This document shows, piece by piece, positions 24,140-35,669 of a stretch of 64,000 nucleotides of DNA; within the stretch, counting starts at the first letter, position 1, and every line of letters begins with the position of its first letter. The position numbers were made by a program, and so were the translations under genes. Source of the stretch: Pelobates cultripes (taxonomy: Eukaryota; Chordata; Amphibia; Anura; Pelobatidae); the NCBI GenBank assembly GCA_933207985.1, contig OW240914.1, forward strand, positions 205,583,033 to 205,647,032, given 5' to 3'. Below the pieces are notes generated by a model. It was given only the letters and a program-made list of their open reading frames with translations, was not told the origin of the DNA and ran no database searches.

Positions 24140-25662
24140 CTCTAGTGAAAACTTAACTGATACTGACACCTAGGATTTCCTAGCAGTGTAGATAATAAGT
24201 CTCTCAAAAGAGTACTGAAAGGATTTTTGGATTACAGGTGCACTTTGCCAGAGTATATTGCACAGATCAAGTGACTCTCAGCTGCTATTAAACTCTACCA
24301 CTATATTGCATTAACATCTTCTTCAGTCTGCATGCAATCCACACTACATTGAAAGATTTAATCAGCACAAGTACTATCAAATAGAGGTACCTGCAACTTT
24401 AGCTCAATCTTACCAATCAGATCATTTGTAAAATAAACTCAGCAATGCAAATTAAAGCTTAGACAGGCATTAGCTTATTAATAAATGTCATTGATGATAA
24501 ACTGGTTTACATATTTTTCAGGATACAATGTACTTTTCTCACGTCTAACAATTATAAAAATATAAGTACTTGTACGTGCTATATTCTGCAGTATACAACA
24601 GCACATACTCTTGCTTTCTCTGTATCGCATCCCCATTGGCAACGGTTATATAATGGATTGCTTAAATATTTGATTTTGCACAACTGTTCAGAGGTTTAAG
24701 AGTTGCACCACGTGGTATGTTTAAAACTATTTCCATGGTGACAACCGTCTTACCCCCCCACCCCCCTGACACAATTTAATAGCTTCAGAAAGTGCATCCT
24801 ACATGTAAGACTATTTAAGAAGCATTTGCAATTTTTTTTTTGTTAACGTGAGTTATTAATTGAAGACTGTTTAACCGCAGATGTGTGCCTTGTGTGGCAA
24901 AGCTTGCATAATTATTCCTTGTCGCAAGTTTGCATCCCCTCTATTCTCTTTTGACTATGAAGCTGCCAGAACATACAAGATTCCATTTAATGGGTGGGAT
25001 TGATTAAAAGGGGGAGATATTTTCCTTGTCAGCGGGGAACCCTATACAGTGAAAATAGCAATAGGAAAGACAGTACTATATCCTATTTTAATATGATGGC
25101 ATGAAGCCCTGTCTACCATAATAAAAACCAATATTAATATCACATGTAATAAACGTGCTCTTAAAATAATATAAAAGTTCTCTGTGCCTGTCATTGTAGT
25201 AATTTGTGTGACATTGTGACAATGTGCAGTTAGCATGAATCATATTTAAAGTATTGTGGCTCTACTGACTTCAGTCATAAATAAGATGAGAATTTAATTT
25301 TCTTTTTCAAAGGAAGCAATTACTTCATTAATCTCTCCAAAACCTAATTCAGATTGTAACAATTGAAACATTACCATTACCATTCTATACTTGCTTTAAT
25401 CCTTTCTTCATATCACATTTTTTTTTCATCCAAACTGACATTGGGTTACAATGTAAAACATTTGCCAAAATAATATTGAATTAGTTGCATGATAAAATCA
25501 TTTAATACTTGCAATACACTAGTAATTGGCGATTTGGTTCTTTTATGGATAATTCATGCTGTTGTATTAGCAGTTATCGAAAAAAGCAAGTTAACATCTA
25601 ATTGTAATAGCTTCAGAATAAGCCTGTAGGGCAGCAAAGCACTGGAAAATGTCTGCCCTTTA
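24140..25662. other. Repeat-poor AT-rich sequence, no gene recognised
   Basis: No element ends were identified. Conserved noncoding sequence is possible here but cannot be judged without other species. Confidence 0.4.
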
Positions 25663-25667
25663 TTCAA

Positions 25668-26937
25668 TGTAACGGATACCTCCGCCGATGGATGCTCCTA
25701 GCGCTTCTCAATGACCATCAGCATCACACTTGACACCATAGGCACCGCAGACTCCACGAACCGCCGTAGCTTGGTTGGGATCTCGCTGTCTCCTCCCCAC
25801 CCTGGGACTCCAACCTCTGGATCCAGGAGCGTATGGGAAGGACCTCTCCTCCAAGAGAGTATAGCTGGGTCTCTCCTCCAAGAGAGTATAGCTGGGTCTC
25901 TCCTCCAAGAAAGTATAGCTGGGTCTCTCCTCCAAGAGAGTATAGCTGAAGGGAGCTCTTACAAGAGCTAACAGTGATATAGCTGTTCCATACAACAAGA
26001 GACAGGGCTACAAGTTGAGGGTAAGAAGATCTGGTTTATTGAATGCAAGGGGCATTTCTTTTATACAGTTTTCCCCACAAGGTTACCACCCACGTGGACC
26101 TTGTTGGGCACCGAAAACACAAACTTAACAACCAATCATTTACAGACACACAGTTAAACACTCCGATTCATTACTGTAAATTCCTCCCCTCTGCTTGGGA
26201 GATAATTGAGTTAATTCCTGTATCCACTCAATTATTTCCAAGTGAAAAATTTACTTTTTACATAATTTTTATAACTCCAAAATTATACATTTAATCCCAA
26301 TAAAAGTTACATTTTCAGAACCAGCATACTTAAAGGACAAACATATCCAAAAATCATGCAAATTGGTCCAGTGGTTCGGGAGATAGCTGGAAGTCCCATT
26401 TTGACCGACCACGTGCACATTTTCATGCCCAACAGTTCCAGAGATTTGGGCTGTGCGGCCGGTCCATTCACCTTAGTTCAAATACTGTTTAAATGCACAA
26501 ACGGGGGCCGTTTGTGCAAATAGCGATGTTAATGTGGCGTTCGTATTGTCGAACGCTGTTCGACTCCATTCGAAGTGTTGAAGTTCCAGAGAAGGTAGAA
26601 GTTCAGCGGTGTACGTGCCGTCACGTATCAGATTTCAGTTCCATGAACTCGATGACCAAACACCGCTGAATGCGTTCAACTAAATTAAAATGTCCGCCGC
26701 CACGTGTTCGTTTGTCGAATGGCGACCACTTCGACTACTTCGGCTGTATCCGAAGTGCCGGTTCAAAAGTGCAGTTCCTTTCCCATATGATTTAAAGGGC
26801 CAGACACAGTGTTTTAGAATCCAATCTGCACAAATTGAGTTTTTAATAGGCAATACACCCCAGGGGCCATAGTCACAAGGCAAAAGGCTAGCCATTAGTC
26901 CTCTAAAAGCACAAGTGGTGAAGGGCACTTCATCACA
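25668..26937 (-). mobile_element. Solo LTR with 5-bp target duplication
   Basis: The element runs TG...CA and is flanked by TTCAA on both sides (25663-25667, 26938-26942), the hallmark of LTR integration. Sense is the minus strand: a TATA box CTGTATAAAAG (about 26064-26054) is followed by AATAAA (about 26043-26036) and a U5 ending CCGTTACA. No internal retroviral or Gypsy coding sequence is attached, so it is a recombination product. The family (ERV or Gypsy) cannot be told from the LTR alone. Related sequence occurs at 52870-53720. Confidence 0.85.
25843..25950. repeat. 27-bp tandem repeat inside the LTR, four copies
   Basis: GGGTCTCTCCTCCAAGAGAG plus TATAGCT is repeated with one base change. 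It gives the repetitive frames seen on both strands. Confidence 0.9.
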
Positions 26938-26942
26938 TTCAA

Positions 26943-28182
26943 ATATATCACTTTGTGAAAATAAATAAATGACATGATAGGTGGCTCTTCAGTGGTGTCC
27001 TATGGGGAAGGGAATGGTTCTCCCTCTTACAAATCTCACTTGCAGTTTATATTTGAGGAACAATTGAGTCACAGATGCACTACCTGTATGTTCTAGCTTA
27101 TCAATTAGCACCATCTTAGTGGCACACCATAGGTGGCATTTATTCCTTTTGGAAGGCCTCCTTATCCTTCCTAGCTTTATAAAAATACATTGAACTTGGT
27201 AAATGTGTGCATGTATTTTGAATTTGGCAGTGATGTATAGTTCATGAGCTATAATTTTGAGCAATGTGCACTAACAAATGTGCAGTCAATCACTGTACAG
27301 TGGCATTGTCCAGCTCTCCATGCTTCAATGACAAAGAGTCAAAGCTCCACTGTTTCCTGCTACAGTTAATACATAGAAAAGAATGCAAATAGCAAGTAGG
27401 GCTGGACACAGTAAAATATACACAGGCAAGAAGCAGCATTACAGAAATCCTAAAACCTATTTGTGTTTTAAGCAAATATCTGAAAAAAAAATATTGACAC
27501 TATACATGTGACTCTTTTCCCCCTAGGATTCACTAAAAATTCTATCAAGAATATTTAGGCATTCACAATTCTATTCCATTGGGAATACTGGCAAAACCCA
27601 GAACTGGATTAAGGTTGCCCAGGACCCTAGGCAGGATACCAGATTGGTGTCTCCTCCAAGAGCCCTGTGCTCTGCTCAGAGAGTACTGTGCGTATAGGAG
27701 AGTGTGTGTAGTGGCTGAGTGTTGTGTGTAGCAGCTGATAGCTGTACATGGAGTGGAGGCTGAGTATGCCTGTGTGCTGGTTAAGTATTTTGTGTGGTGG
27801 CTGAATTTTGTCTGTATACAAGTCTAAATTTTGTTTTTATAGGATAGTGTCTGAGTATGTGTGTTTTGCTCTTCCTTCTTACCTTACCAATATGGAGTGC
27901 AGATCACTTTAATAGCTCTACTGGTGCTCCATGGGACCAAGATTACCCTATAGAGATGAGGATCACAACGCTTCCTCAAGCAGCTGAGGCAACACAGGGC
28001 TGAACAGGGAGATCTTTTGATCTCTCAGCTGGCTCAAAAACCCCTCACAGCCACCCAGAGCTTGAGGCCCAGTGGGCCACTTTATGGGTAGTTTGACTCT
28101 GGCACAATCTGGATGTTTGGTGTGCCTTGAGGACTGGGAACCAGTGGTGTAATAGCACACACTATTGTTAGAACTAGTATTG
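26943..28182. other. No gene; a TG-containing segment at 27598-27840
   Basis: CAGAACTGGATTAAGGTTGC at 27598 looks like the edge of a small hAT-like element and is followed by TG-rich sequence, but no partner end was identified. The rest is ordinary sequence. Confidence 0.4.
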
Positions 28183-28366
28183 ACTGTATGCAGTGGCGTA
28201 CACATGACCCATGGGGCCCCGGTGCGAAAATTGATCCGTGGCCCTCCCCCCCCCGCGCGCGGGCCGGGCCGCAACATATGGCGGTGGGCACCTGGTCACA
28301 GGGGTTACAGGGCTGCGACCCCTGCGACCGCGGTATGTACACCAGTGCATGCAGATGCACACACAC

Positions 28367-28869
28367 TTAAAGGACCACTCTAGGCACCCAGACCACTTCA
28401 GCTTAATGAAGTGGTCTGGGTGCCAGGTCCTTCTAGGGTTAACCCATTTTTTTATAAACATAGCAGTTTCAGAGAAACTGCTATGTTTATGAATGGGTTA
28501 AGCCTTCCCCCTATTTCCTCTAGTGGCTGTCTCATTGACAGCCGCTAGAGGCGCTTGCGTGCTTCTTACTGTGATTTTCACAGTGAGAGCACGCCAGCGT
28601 CCATAGGAAAGCATTATGAATGCTTTCCTATGTGACCGGCTGAATGCGCGCGCAGCTCTTGCCGCACGTGCGCATACAGCCGACGGGGAGGAGAAGAGGA
28701 GGATCAGAGGAGGAGAGCTCTCCGCCCAGCGCTGGAAAAACGTAAGTTTTACCCCTTTTCCCCTTTCCATAGCTGGGTGGGAGGGGGCCCCTGAGGGTGG
28801 GGGCACCCTCAGGGCACTATAGTGCCAGGAAAACGAGTATGTTTTCCTGGCACTATAGTGGTCCTTTAA
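28367..28869 (+). mobile_element. TTAA-flanked hairpin-chain element, copy B
   Basis: TTAA at 28367-28370 and 28866-28869; the body is highly similar to 9496-9996 with the same order of hairpins. A donor-like GTAAGT (28742-28747) is followed by a pyrimidine run and CCATAG. It is inserted in the hAT element. Confidence 0.88.
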
Positions 28870-29170
28870 AGGACCACTACAGACACCCAGATCACATCAG
28901 CTCAATGAAGTTGTCTGGGTGTCAGGTTCCTCTAGTTTTAACCCTGCAGCTGAAAACATAGCAGTTTCAGAGAAGTTTCACTAGAGGTTAATCCAGCCTC
29001 TAGTGGCTGTCTCACTGACAGCCGCTAGAGGAGCACACTGAACGTCCATAGGAAAGCATTGAGTAATGCTTTCCTATGGGCGGTTTGAATGCGTGCGCGG
29101 TCGCATTCGGAGATGAGAGGCTGAGGGATCCCCAGCGCCAAGGGAGTCCGGCGCTGGAGAAAGGTAAGTG
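28866..29170 (+). mobile_element. TTAA-type element, related family, right end missing
   Basis: It starts in the TTAA shared with copy B (TTAAAGGACCACTACAG) and follows the same plan: GTCTGGGTGTC, CTCTAGTGGCTGTC...GACAGCCGCTAGAGG, CATAGGAAAGCATT...AATGCTTTCCTATG, then GTAAGT at 29164-29169. It breaks off into CA-rich sequence before any right terminus. Confidence 0.75.
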
Positions 29171-29174
29171 CTGA

Positions 29175-29535
29175 AGATACACACACACACACTTACAGAT
29201 GCATACACACTAGCTAACAGACACACACATTTACTGACAGAGACACACTCAGCGACAGACATACATACACACTCACTTACAAAACATACACTCTCATTGA
29301 CAAACACGCACTCACTAACAGACATCAAACAGACTCACTAAACACACACACCCGTAAGACACACACAGTAACACACTCACTGACACTCACTAGCAGACAC
29401 TCACACTCACTCTAACACTCACACTAACACTCACTAGCAGACACACACACTAACACTCACACAACACTCACTAACACTCACTAACACTCACACTAACACT
29501 CACTCTAACACTCACACACACTCAAACACTAACAC
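29175..29535 (+). repeat. Degenerate CA-rich array inside the hAT element
   Basis: Units of the type ACACACTCACTGACAGACA and ACACTAACACTCACT. It is followed by an AT linker (about 29537-29560) and a GC-rich block, an order repeated at 47290-47940, 44574-45660 and, inverted, at 62560-63080. Confidence 0.85.
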
Positions 29536-29627
29536 TAGTTTTTTGTTTAAAATTTAATCCCCCCAGCCTCCTTACCTTTTGGAGTGCTGGGGGGATTCCC
29601 TGGGCGGCAGGTCACTGTGGGCGGGCT

Positions 29628-29815
29628 GGCCGGTCAGGCAGGCGGGCGTGCGAGGGAGCACTCAGTGCTTCCTCTTCAGCTCCCTCGCGCGCCGCGTAGG
29701 GATGCCGGCGCCGGAAGATTACGTCATCTTCCGGCTCCGGTATCAGTGCGGTGCGCGAGGGAGCTGAAGAGGCAGCACTGAGTGCTCCCTCGCGCGCCCG
29801 CCTGCCCGACCGGCC
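29628..29815. repeat. 188-bp GC-rich palindrome
   Basis: The arms pair from GGCCGGTCAGGCAGGCGGGC (29628) to GCCCGCCTGCCCGACCGGCC (to 29815), with the central stem GCCGGAAGAT...ATCTTCCGGC around TACGTC. The near-identical frames on both strands come from this symmetry. Confidence 0.88.
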
Positions 29816-29924
29816 ACCCACCAGCTGGTGTCAGCAGGGCCAGCCTCGGGGGGCCCTGGGGTGGCCGGCTCCTGGGCCCCCCAGGGGAAGAGGCTGGCCC
29901 TGTGTGTACGCCACTGACTGTATG

Positions 29925-32900
29925 CATTTTGCTCTTGCAAGAGGTAGTGTGTCTTAATAAAATTGAATTTATGCACAGAAGAGGAACAATGAAAGTCAAA
30001 GGCACTCCCCTTTTACATACATGGTAAATTAAGTGTGAAAACCACTGTGACTATTTACTATAAACTACAGACAAACTCAAATAAATGTAATCTTACTGTG
30101 AGTAGGCAGTTTTCTTATTTAATGCAATGGTTTTTTAACCCTGAGTTGAGACACAAAATTGGTCACCTATGCTTTTTCAGTGAGTTCTCATTGTTTTAGA
30201 GAGGCACGAGGAATTGCTCAAAGTAAATTGGCTACTGTAACTGTACTCAGTACTGCTTTTCTGTATAAGTGGAGACACTTTTGATGCTATGACAAGTCTA
30301 ATGCAGGTGTCTTGAAAGATACATTTTGTTATATACAACATTTAATGTTAAAGAACTGCAGTAATTTCAAAATTGAAGACTGTATGTAAATTAGATCATT
30401 GTCAAAAAACGTTATGAACCTTTGGTTCAATGTAATGGACGGTGGACCCATCGCCCTATGACAAATGGATGACTTTTCTCTATCCTGTGGTTTTGTCCAT
30501 TAGGGATTTGAATGCCTTATCTACTAAGGTTCCATATTACAATCCAATTACACCTCACTTATATATACTCTCATAAAAAGGAGCTCTTGAAAAGATAGCA
30601 AATTCATTTTTTTTATTAATTACTAAAATAGACTAATGTAATCACTAATTTATAGTTCTGTAAATTAGTAATAAAACATTACAATACATAAAACAGGAAA
30701 AGGAATATGTGTTAATTAAAGTGTGAATCATAATTAATATTATTCTTATCTATGTATTGTTAATCCGGTAAAGGAATGCATATAGATAAGATCATATTAT
30801 TAAAATTTCTGGCTGATAAAGCAAACATAAGAAAAATACACCAGTTAATTAGTACACACTTTATGTTGCTGAATAGTACATGCCTGCTATGGTGAGTTAG
30901 TGTAGTTACAACTTAGCCCAAATCATGTTATTTTACATTAGGTATACAATGTCTGGTTTGTTTGCCTGCTGTTTTCCTAAACAAATTTGACATGTGAAAG
31001 CTTTGGTGCATAGAGATTGTGACATGTATTAGACAGGTCTTAGACAAGTCTCCTCTTAAAAATTCTTGTGAGAGTTTGTACAGCTTAAGAGATAAATATA
31101 GCTCTTAAAAATAACTTTAAAATGCATTAAAGTCTTTGGTCTCAACAAAGCTGAAAAGTAGTAAATTTATTTTAAAGAACATTATAGTTCCTTTTGGTTC
31201 ACTCTAATTCTCATGGTTAGCTACTCTAACATGTTTGTGTTGGTCACAACAGTTCTAACTCAATAACATGCCTTTAAGGATAGTCCAATTCCCAACACTC
31301 TGGCAGGAGGGGTGAGTGATCTGTATGTTTTGAAGCACAGATTCTTCCACTAACAAGATCTAGTCTACTATAGACAATGCATGCAAGGATATGATGTCCC
31401 AATCAATTTCCTTTCTGCCTGTAACATCAAGCACCAAGATGGAGCTGAAAGTGGACATTTTGCATTGTTGGGGGACTCTTAATGCCCAATAAATGTTTAT
31501 CGCAGCTTATCTAACAAAGTGTTACATCTTCCACTTCAAAAAAAAATCATTTAGCTCGGAACCAAGTAACAAGGTTTCCTTCCTAATTGAGTCTGGCATC
31601 ATCAAATGTTATGTAAATAATTCCAGTTGCTTTTACAACCAACATGTCTCTCCGATATTCCAAGAGACAACTGGGACATTGAGACATTGTGCAGAACACT
31701 TATTGAGTAGGCTGGGGCTATTATACATTAAGAGAACTATGTTCACTGAGTCAAGTTTAAGGTGAGGGTAGCTGAGAATCCATATTAACTGTTCATTCAG
31801 CTGTAGTGTGAAGTTTATGTTCCATTTACATAAATGTGTACTTGCGAGGAACTCACCATTACTGATTTCACTCATGTTCTTCCCTACTTTAATTGATCAT
31901 AGAACCTATCAATATTCGTAACCTTTGAATTATATAGGGTCATTGGTGGGCATTGATCTAGCTAAATGTATCAGAAGAATGGTTTCAATTTGTCATATTC
32001 AAAGTAAACAGTTATCTCGTTTCTAGCTGGACTTTGAGTAACTTAACCTACAAATGTATTTTATAACTAGCCAATGCATAAAATAACAAATAAAACATAT
32101 GTGAAAAGTCATTTTTTCCAGGAACCTAATATCCCTCTCTTTCTCACTGAAACCAGTCATTGTCTTTAAGCCTTCAGTTATTCCTTGGCCTACTGTAACA
32201 TTCTATAAGAGAATTGGTCTGTGTTAGTGAATCATGTCATGCCAGTGCTATGTACCCAGGACTGCATTGACCAATATATAATTCATGGAAACATATAAGA
32301 ATGTCTATCTCTGCTTTTCCCATTCATTTTTTTTCTTTGAATGAATTGATGTTCCATTTGCATCTACAAATGGGCAACTGACCAGGTTTCCAGTCAAAGA
32401 CTCTCACTTGCTCTTAAACAAAAATTGAATCCAAAATGGCTATAGTTGCATATCCAGTGTGAGCAACTAATCCAATATGCAACTAATCCAATATGGCCAT
32501 TAGTTGCATATCCCATTGCCCTTTGACAAATGGATGACTTCTATTCCTGTAAGTAGATTAACAAGTACAGCAGGATTAAACCATTCAAAACAGTAAGTAA
32601 TGCAGATTCCAGTGACTTCATTGATATGAAATAATTGGGGCTGTAATAACCCAGGAGTGTTCCTTTAGGAGGTTAAAATTCTATGTAATAGGCAATCCAC
32701 TGCTAACATTTTGTTTGTGGACACAGTAGTACAAAGCACTTGTTATTATACAATTTATTTGGTGTGTGTTAATTTGCTGTAAAAATGTGTTAACATTAGG
32801 GTTAATTATTTAAACATTAGAAGAGTGTGAGGGATAGGATGCTTACTTGAACTTCAAAATAAATATATTCTCCATACAATTAAATTGCATCAATATGCAT

Positions 32901-34609
32901 CAATATTTAATATTGCAGAATATATAGATATATGTTATTACCATGTCTATGAACAATACAATATTGGTACTGGATATGCCACCATAATAAGAAAAAAATG
33001 AATGGATTTCCATATTAGCAAGCACGATGAAAATGGGTCTCCTCTATTTAACTCAGTTGCCCTGGGAGACCATGCAAAAAGCTCTACCAGCTCATTTAGA
33101 AGAATAAATGTTTTAACAATTGAATGCAAAAAAAAAGAGGATTAACAAATATTCCATCCTTCTGTGCAGCGCGCACTACAACAAAGGCAAATTAGATTCC
33201 TGTGTACACTAATGTGCTGCCTAGTCTCTAGAGATACTGACATACATTTTGCAAAATGAAGCCGTATTTCTTAATGATGAATTTAATAAAATTAACGTAG
33301 CTAAGAAGTAAATGGATTTTTTTTACATGAATCTGGAAACATGGAAACACGTTTATTGACTAGAGGACTGGTTTACTATGTTTCTTGTATCTAAATAATT
33401 TGCTTAAAAATTGGTTGTGATGGACAGCTTTGAAAATGTTAGTGATGCATTCGATCTGCAATTTCACTGTTAGCGCTAAACATTTTGTCGTTCAAAATCA
33501 TGTAGGAGTATGTGCATCATTTTCCCAATTAGTTTCACATTCATTGTCTAGAATGTCATAAAAGCATATTATGAGCACGTAAAATGTTCTCGCTGTTGAA
33601 ATATTCAAGGAACCACACATATTCTTTTTAATGCTATTTTAGCAATGATTACGATACCACTAAAGTGACACTAAACCTATATTTTTTTGTATCCTGGTAC
33701 AGAGCATCCCTTCCACCCTTCCCAAAAAAAAAAAAACAGAGTATAGTTTGTATCACAGGAATGCTTTCAAAACACTATTTGCACTGCTTTCTCTGACATC
33801 ACAGGTTCTGGAAGAAACCAGCTCAGTCCTTAGAGATACATTGGAGCGAGCTTCCAGTATAACAGCTATGAATGCTGGGTTTCAGGCTCAGCACAGTACT
33901 AATGTCGTACTCTATGCATGGATGGATACCTGTTACACATGTTAGGCTTTACGCTCTTAAACATTTGTATAGTACTCTGGAAATCTGGACCTTTAACAAT
34001 AATGTGTTTTGGCTATTCATGTTGGTAAATATTTTTCATATATATTTCACCTGTAAAAGTGTAAAGTCCAAGTGTTTAAGCTGATAACAATGTAAAGGCA
34101 CAAAGTGTTTTTTAAATTTCTATTTTGAATAGCTTTCAGGTGTTCCCCAATTCTTTCTACAAAGAGCATGGTTGTCTCTACATTTTGTCACCCATATTTA
34201 CACTGTCATATTATTATTATTGGTGGACTAACAGACACGTATGTATTTGTGACCAGATGAGTTGGACTTACAGAAATACATTTATCACATTTATAACCAC
34301 ATAATGGTGTTAACCCCAGGAAATTATACCTATTTTTGCTAAAAATTCTAGGAAGTGCACTTCGTGCTAAGGTGTTTTTTTTTTTTTTGTTGATATCAGC
34401 CTTTTTACCATGGACACCAATTTTGCCCCAGTTACACCAGTTTATTTGCAGCAGGTTGAGAAAAGTTCATTATTATAAGTGGCAGTGACTGGGACGCCGA
34501 ACTAGAGCTATAGAAAAAAATCTATTGATAATGTTATCAAAATATGACAGAGTACTAGAGAGAAATTAAAATAATTCTTTATAATATCTTTAATTAATTA
34601 ATATGTTTA
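29925..34609. other. 4.7 kb AT-rich sequence with no recognised gene or full element
   Basis: A partial TTAA-like edge (AAAGTGACACTAAACC, about 33661) and a short shared block (CCCAT-GCCCT-TGACAAATGG) at 30448 and 32511 are the only repeats noticed. This is one of the longest repeat-poor stretches in the window. Confidence 0.4.
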
Positions 34610-35669
34610 TTAAAGAGACACTATAGTCACCAAAACAATTTTAGCCTGATGAAGCAGTTTTAGTGTGTAACTCATGCTCCTTAAGTTTCACTGATCAATC
34701 CACTGTCATTTAGGAGTTAAATCACTTTTGTTTCTGTTCATGCATAACTAGCCACTGCTCTCCTGAATTTGAATATGTTCACACAGTTGAACATATTCCT
34801 CCTCAGCGGAGGCTCAGCAGCTGTGCGCCTGTATGACTTGACTCCTGCAACATGTTAATGGATGCCGGCTGCTGCGGATCCACGCCTTATTATAACCACA
34901 TGTCCACGCACGTTAATGATGACGTCGGTGTACGTGTGACGTTACATGGGAGACGTGCACGCACGTTCTGGGGTCGAAGGCCGATTTCGGCCAATCAAAT
35001 TTGTAATGGGCTTATTTAAACTCAGTTTTACTTTTCCTCATTGCCCTGTTGTGGTTTCCCTTAGTGGTTGTCCGAGAGTGTGTTCCTCAGCATTTATTTC
35101 TGGTTATTGACTTTGGCTTTGTTTGACTTCCCTGTATTCTGGTATCCCTGACTTTTGGCTTTCCCTTATCGTTTCGTCCCATTCTGTGTCCCTGACCTCG
35201 GAAAGTATCCTGACTATTCTTTGGTATGTTAAGTCCGGCCATTCTAAGGCCCGATAAGATATTACCTTTTTGTCCTAGGTGTGATACAGTTTTACGTGCT
35301 GGATCAATCAGTAATCCTGACACTAAGTCTATATGAAAACAAAATGGTTTCATTTTCAATCAGATGTGACTTACTCTAAAAGGTTTTTTATCTCCAACTC
35401 TGCAAGGCCAAGCAAGTTATTAACAGAGGAGGACATAAGAAATTCCACAGAATTTGCAGTAAAGGACGTGTAAACATTAGATGTCTCTTTTCAGGAAGTG
35501 TTTAGGAAACCTATGTAAGTCACAAACAGGGAGGTGTGTCTAGGGCTGCATAAACAAAGTAATTTCTAAATGACAGAGAATCGAGCAGTGTGACTGCAGC
35601 GGCATGAACTATATACCAAAATGTCTTCATTAAGCTACAGTTGTTTTAGTGACTATTGTGTCCCTTTAA
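34610..35669. mobile_element. TTAA-flanked element interrupted by LTR-like sequence
   Basis: TTAA at 34610-34613 and 35666-35669; termini TTAAAGAGACACTATAGTCACC and, complemented at the right, TTAAAGGGACACAATAGTCAC. The outer parts (34610 to about 34845, about 35325 to 35669) belong together; the middle is a separate insertion. Confidence 0.75.
34850..35322 (+). mobile_element. LTR-like insertion, related to the LTR at 38894-39389
   Basis: Shared blocks in the opposite orientation: GTTGTGGTTTCCCTTAGTGG, CTGACTATTCTTTGGTA, GGCCATTCTAAGG and the end AATCCTGACA. A TATA-like TTATTTAAAC lies near 35013. The left boundary and target duplication could not be fixed. Confidence 0.6.

Larger units (their letters stand above)
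28191..29916. mobile_element. hAT-type DNA element with 8-bp target duplication, heavily nested
   Basis: Perfect 14-bp terminal inverted repeats, CAGTGGCGTACACA (28191-28204) and TGTGTACGCCACTG (29903-29916), are flanked by the 8-bp duplication ACTGTATG (28183-28190 and 29917-29924). Eight-base duplications with CAGTGGCG ends are typical of hAT. The interior has no transposase but holds two adjacent TTAA elements, a CA-rich array and a long palindrome. Later insertions account for roughly half of its length. Confidence 0.9.

Noticed and set aside
29579..30027. Several GC-rich frames on both strands with similar peptides
   Set aside because: The similarity comes from the 188-bp palindrome.
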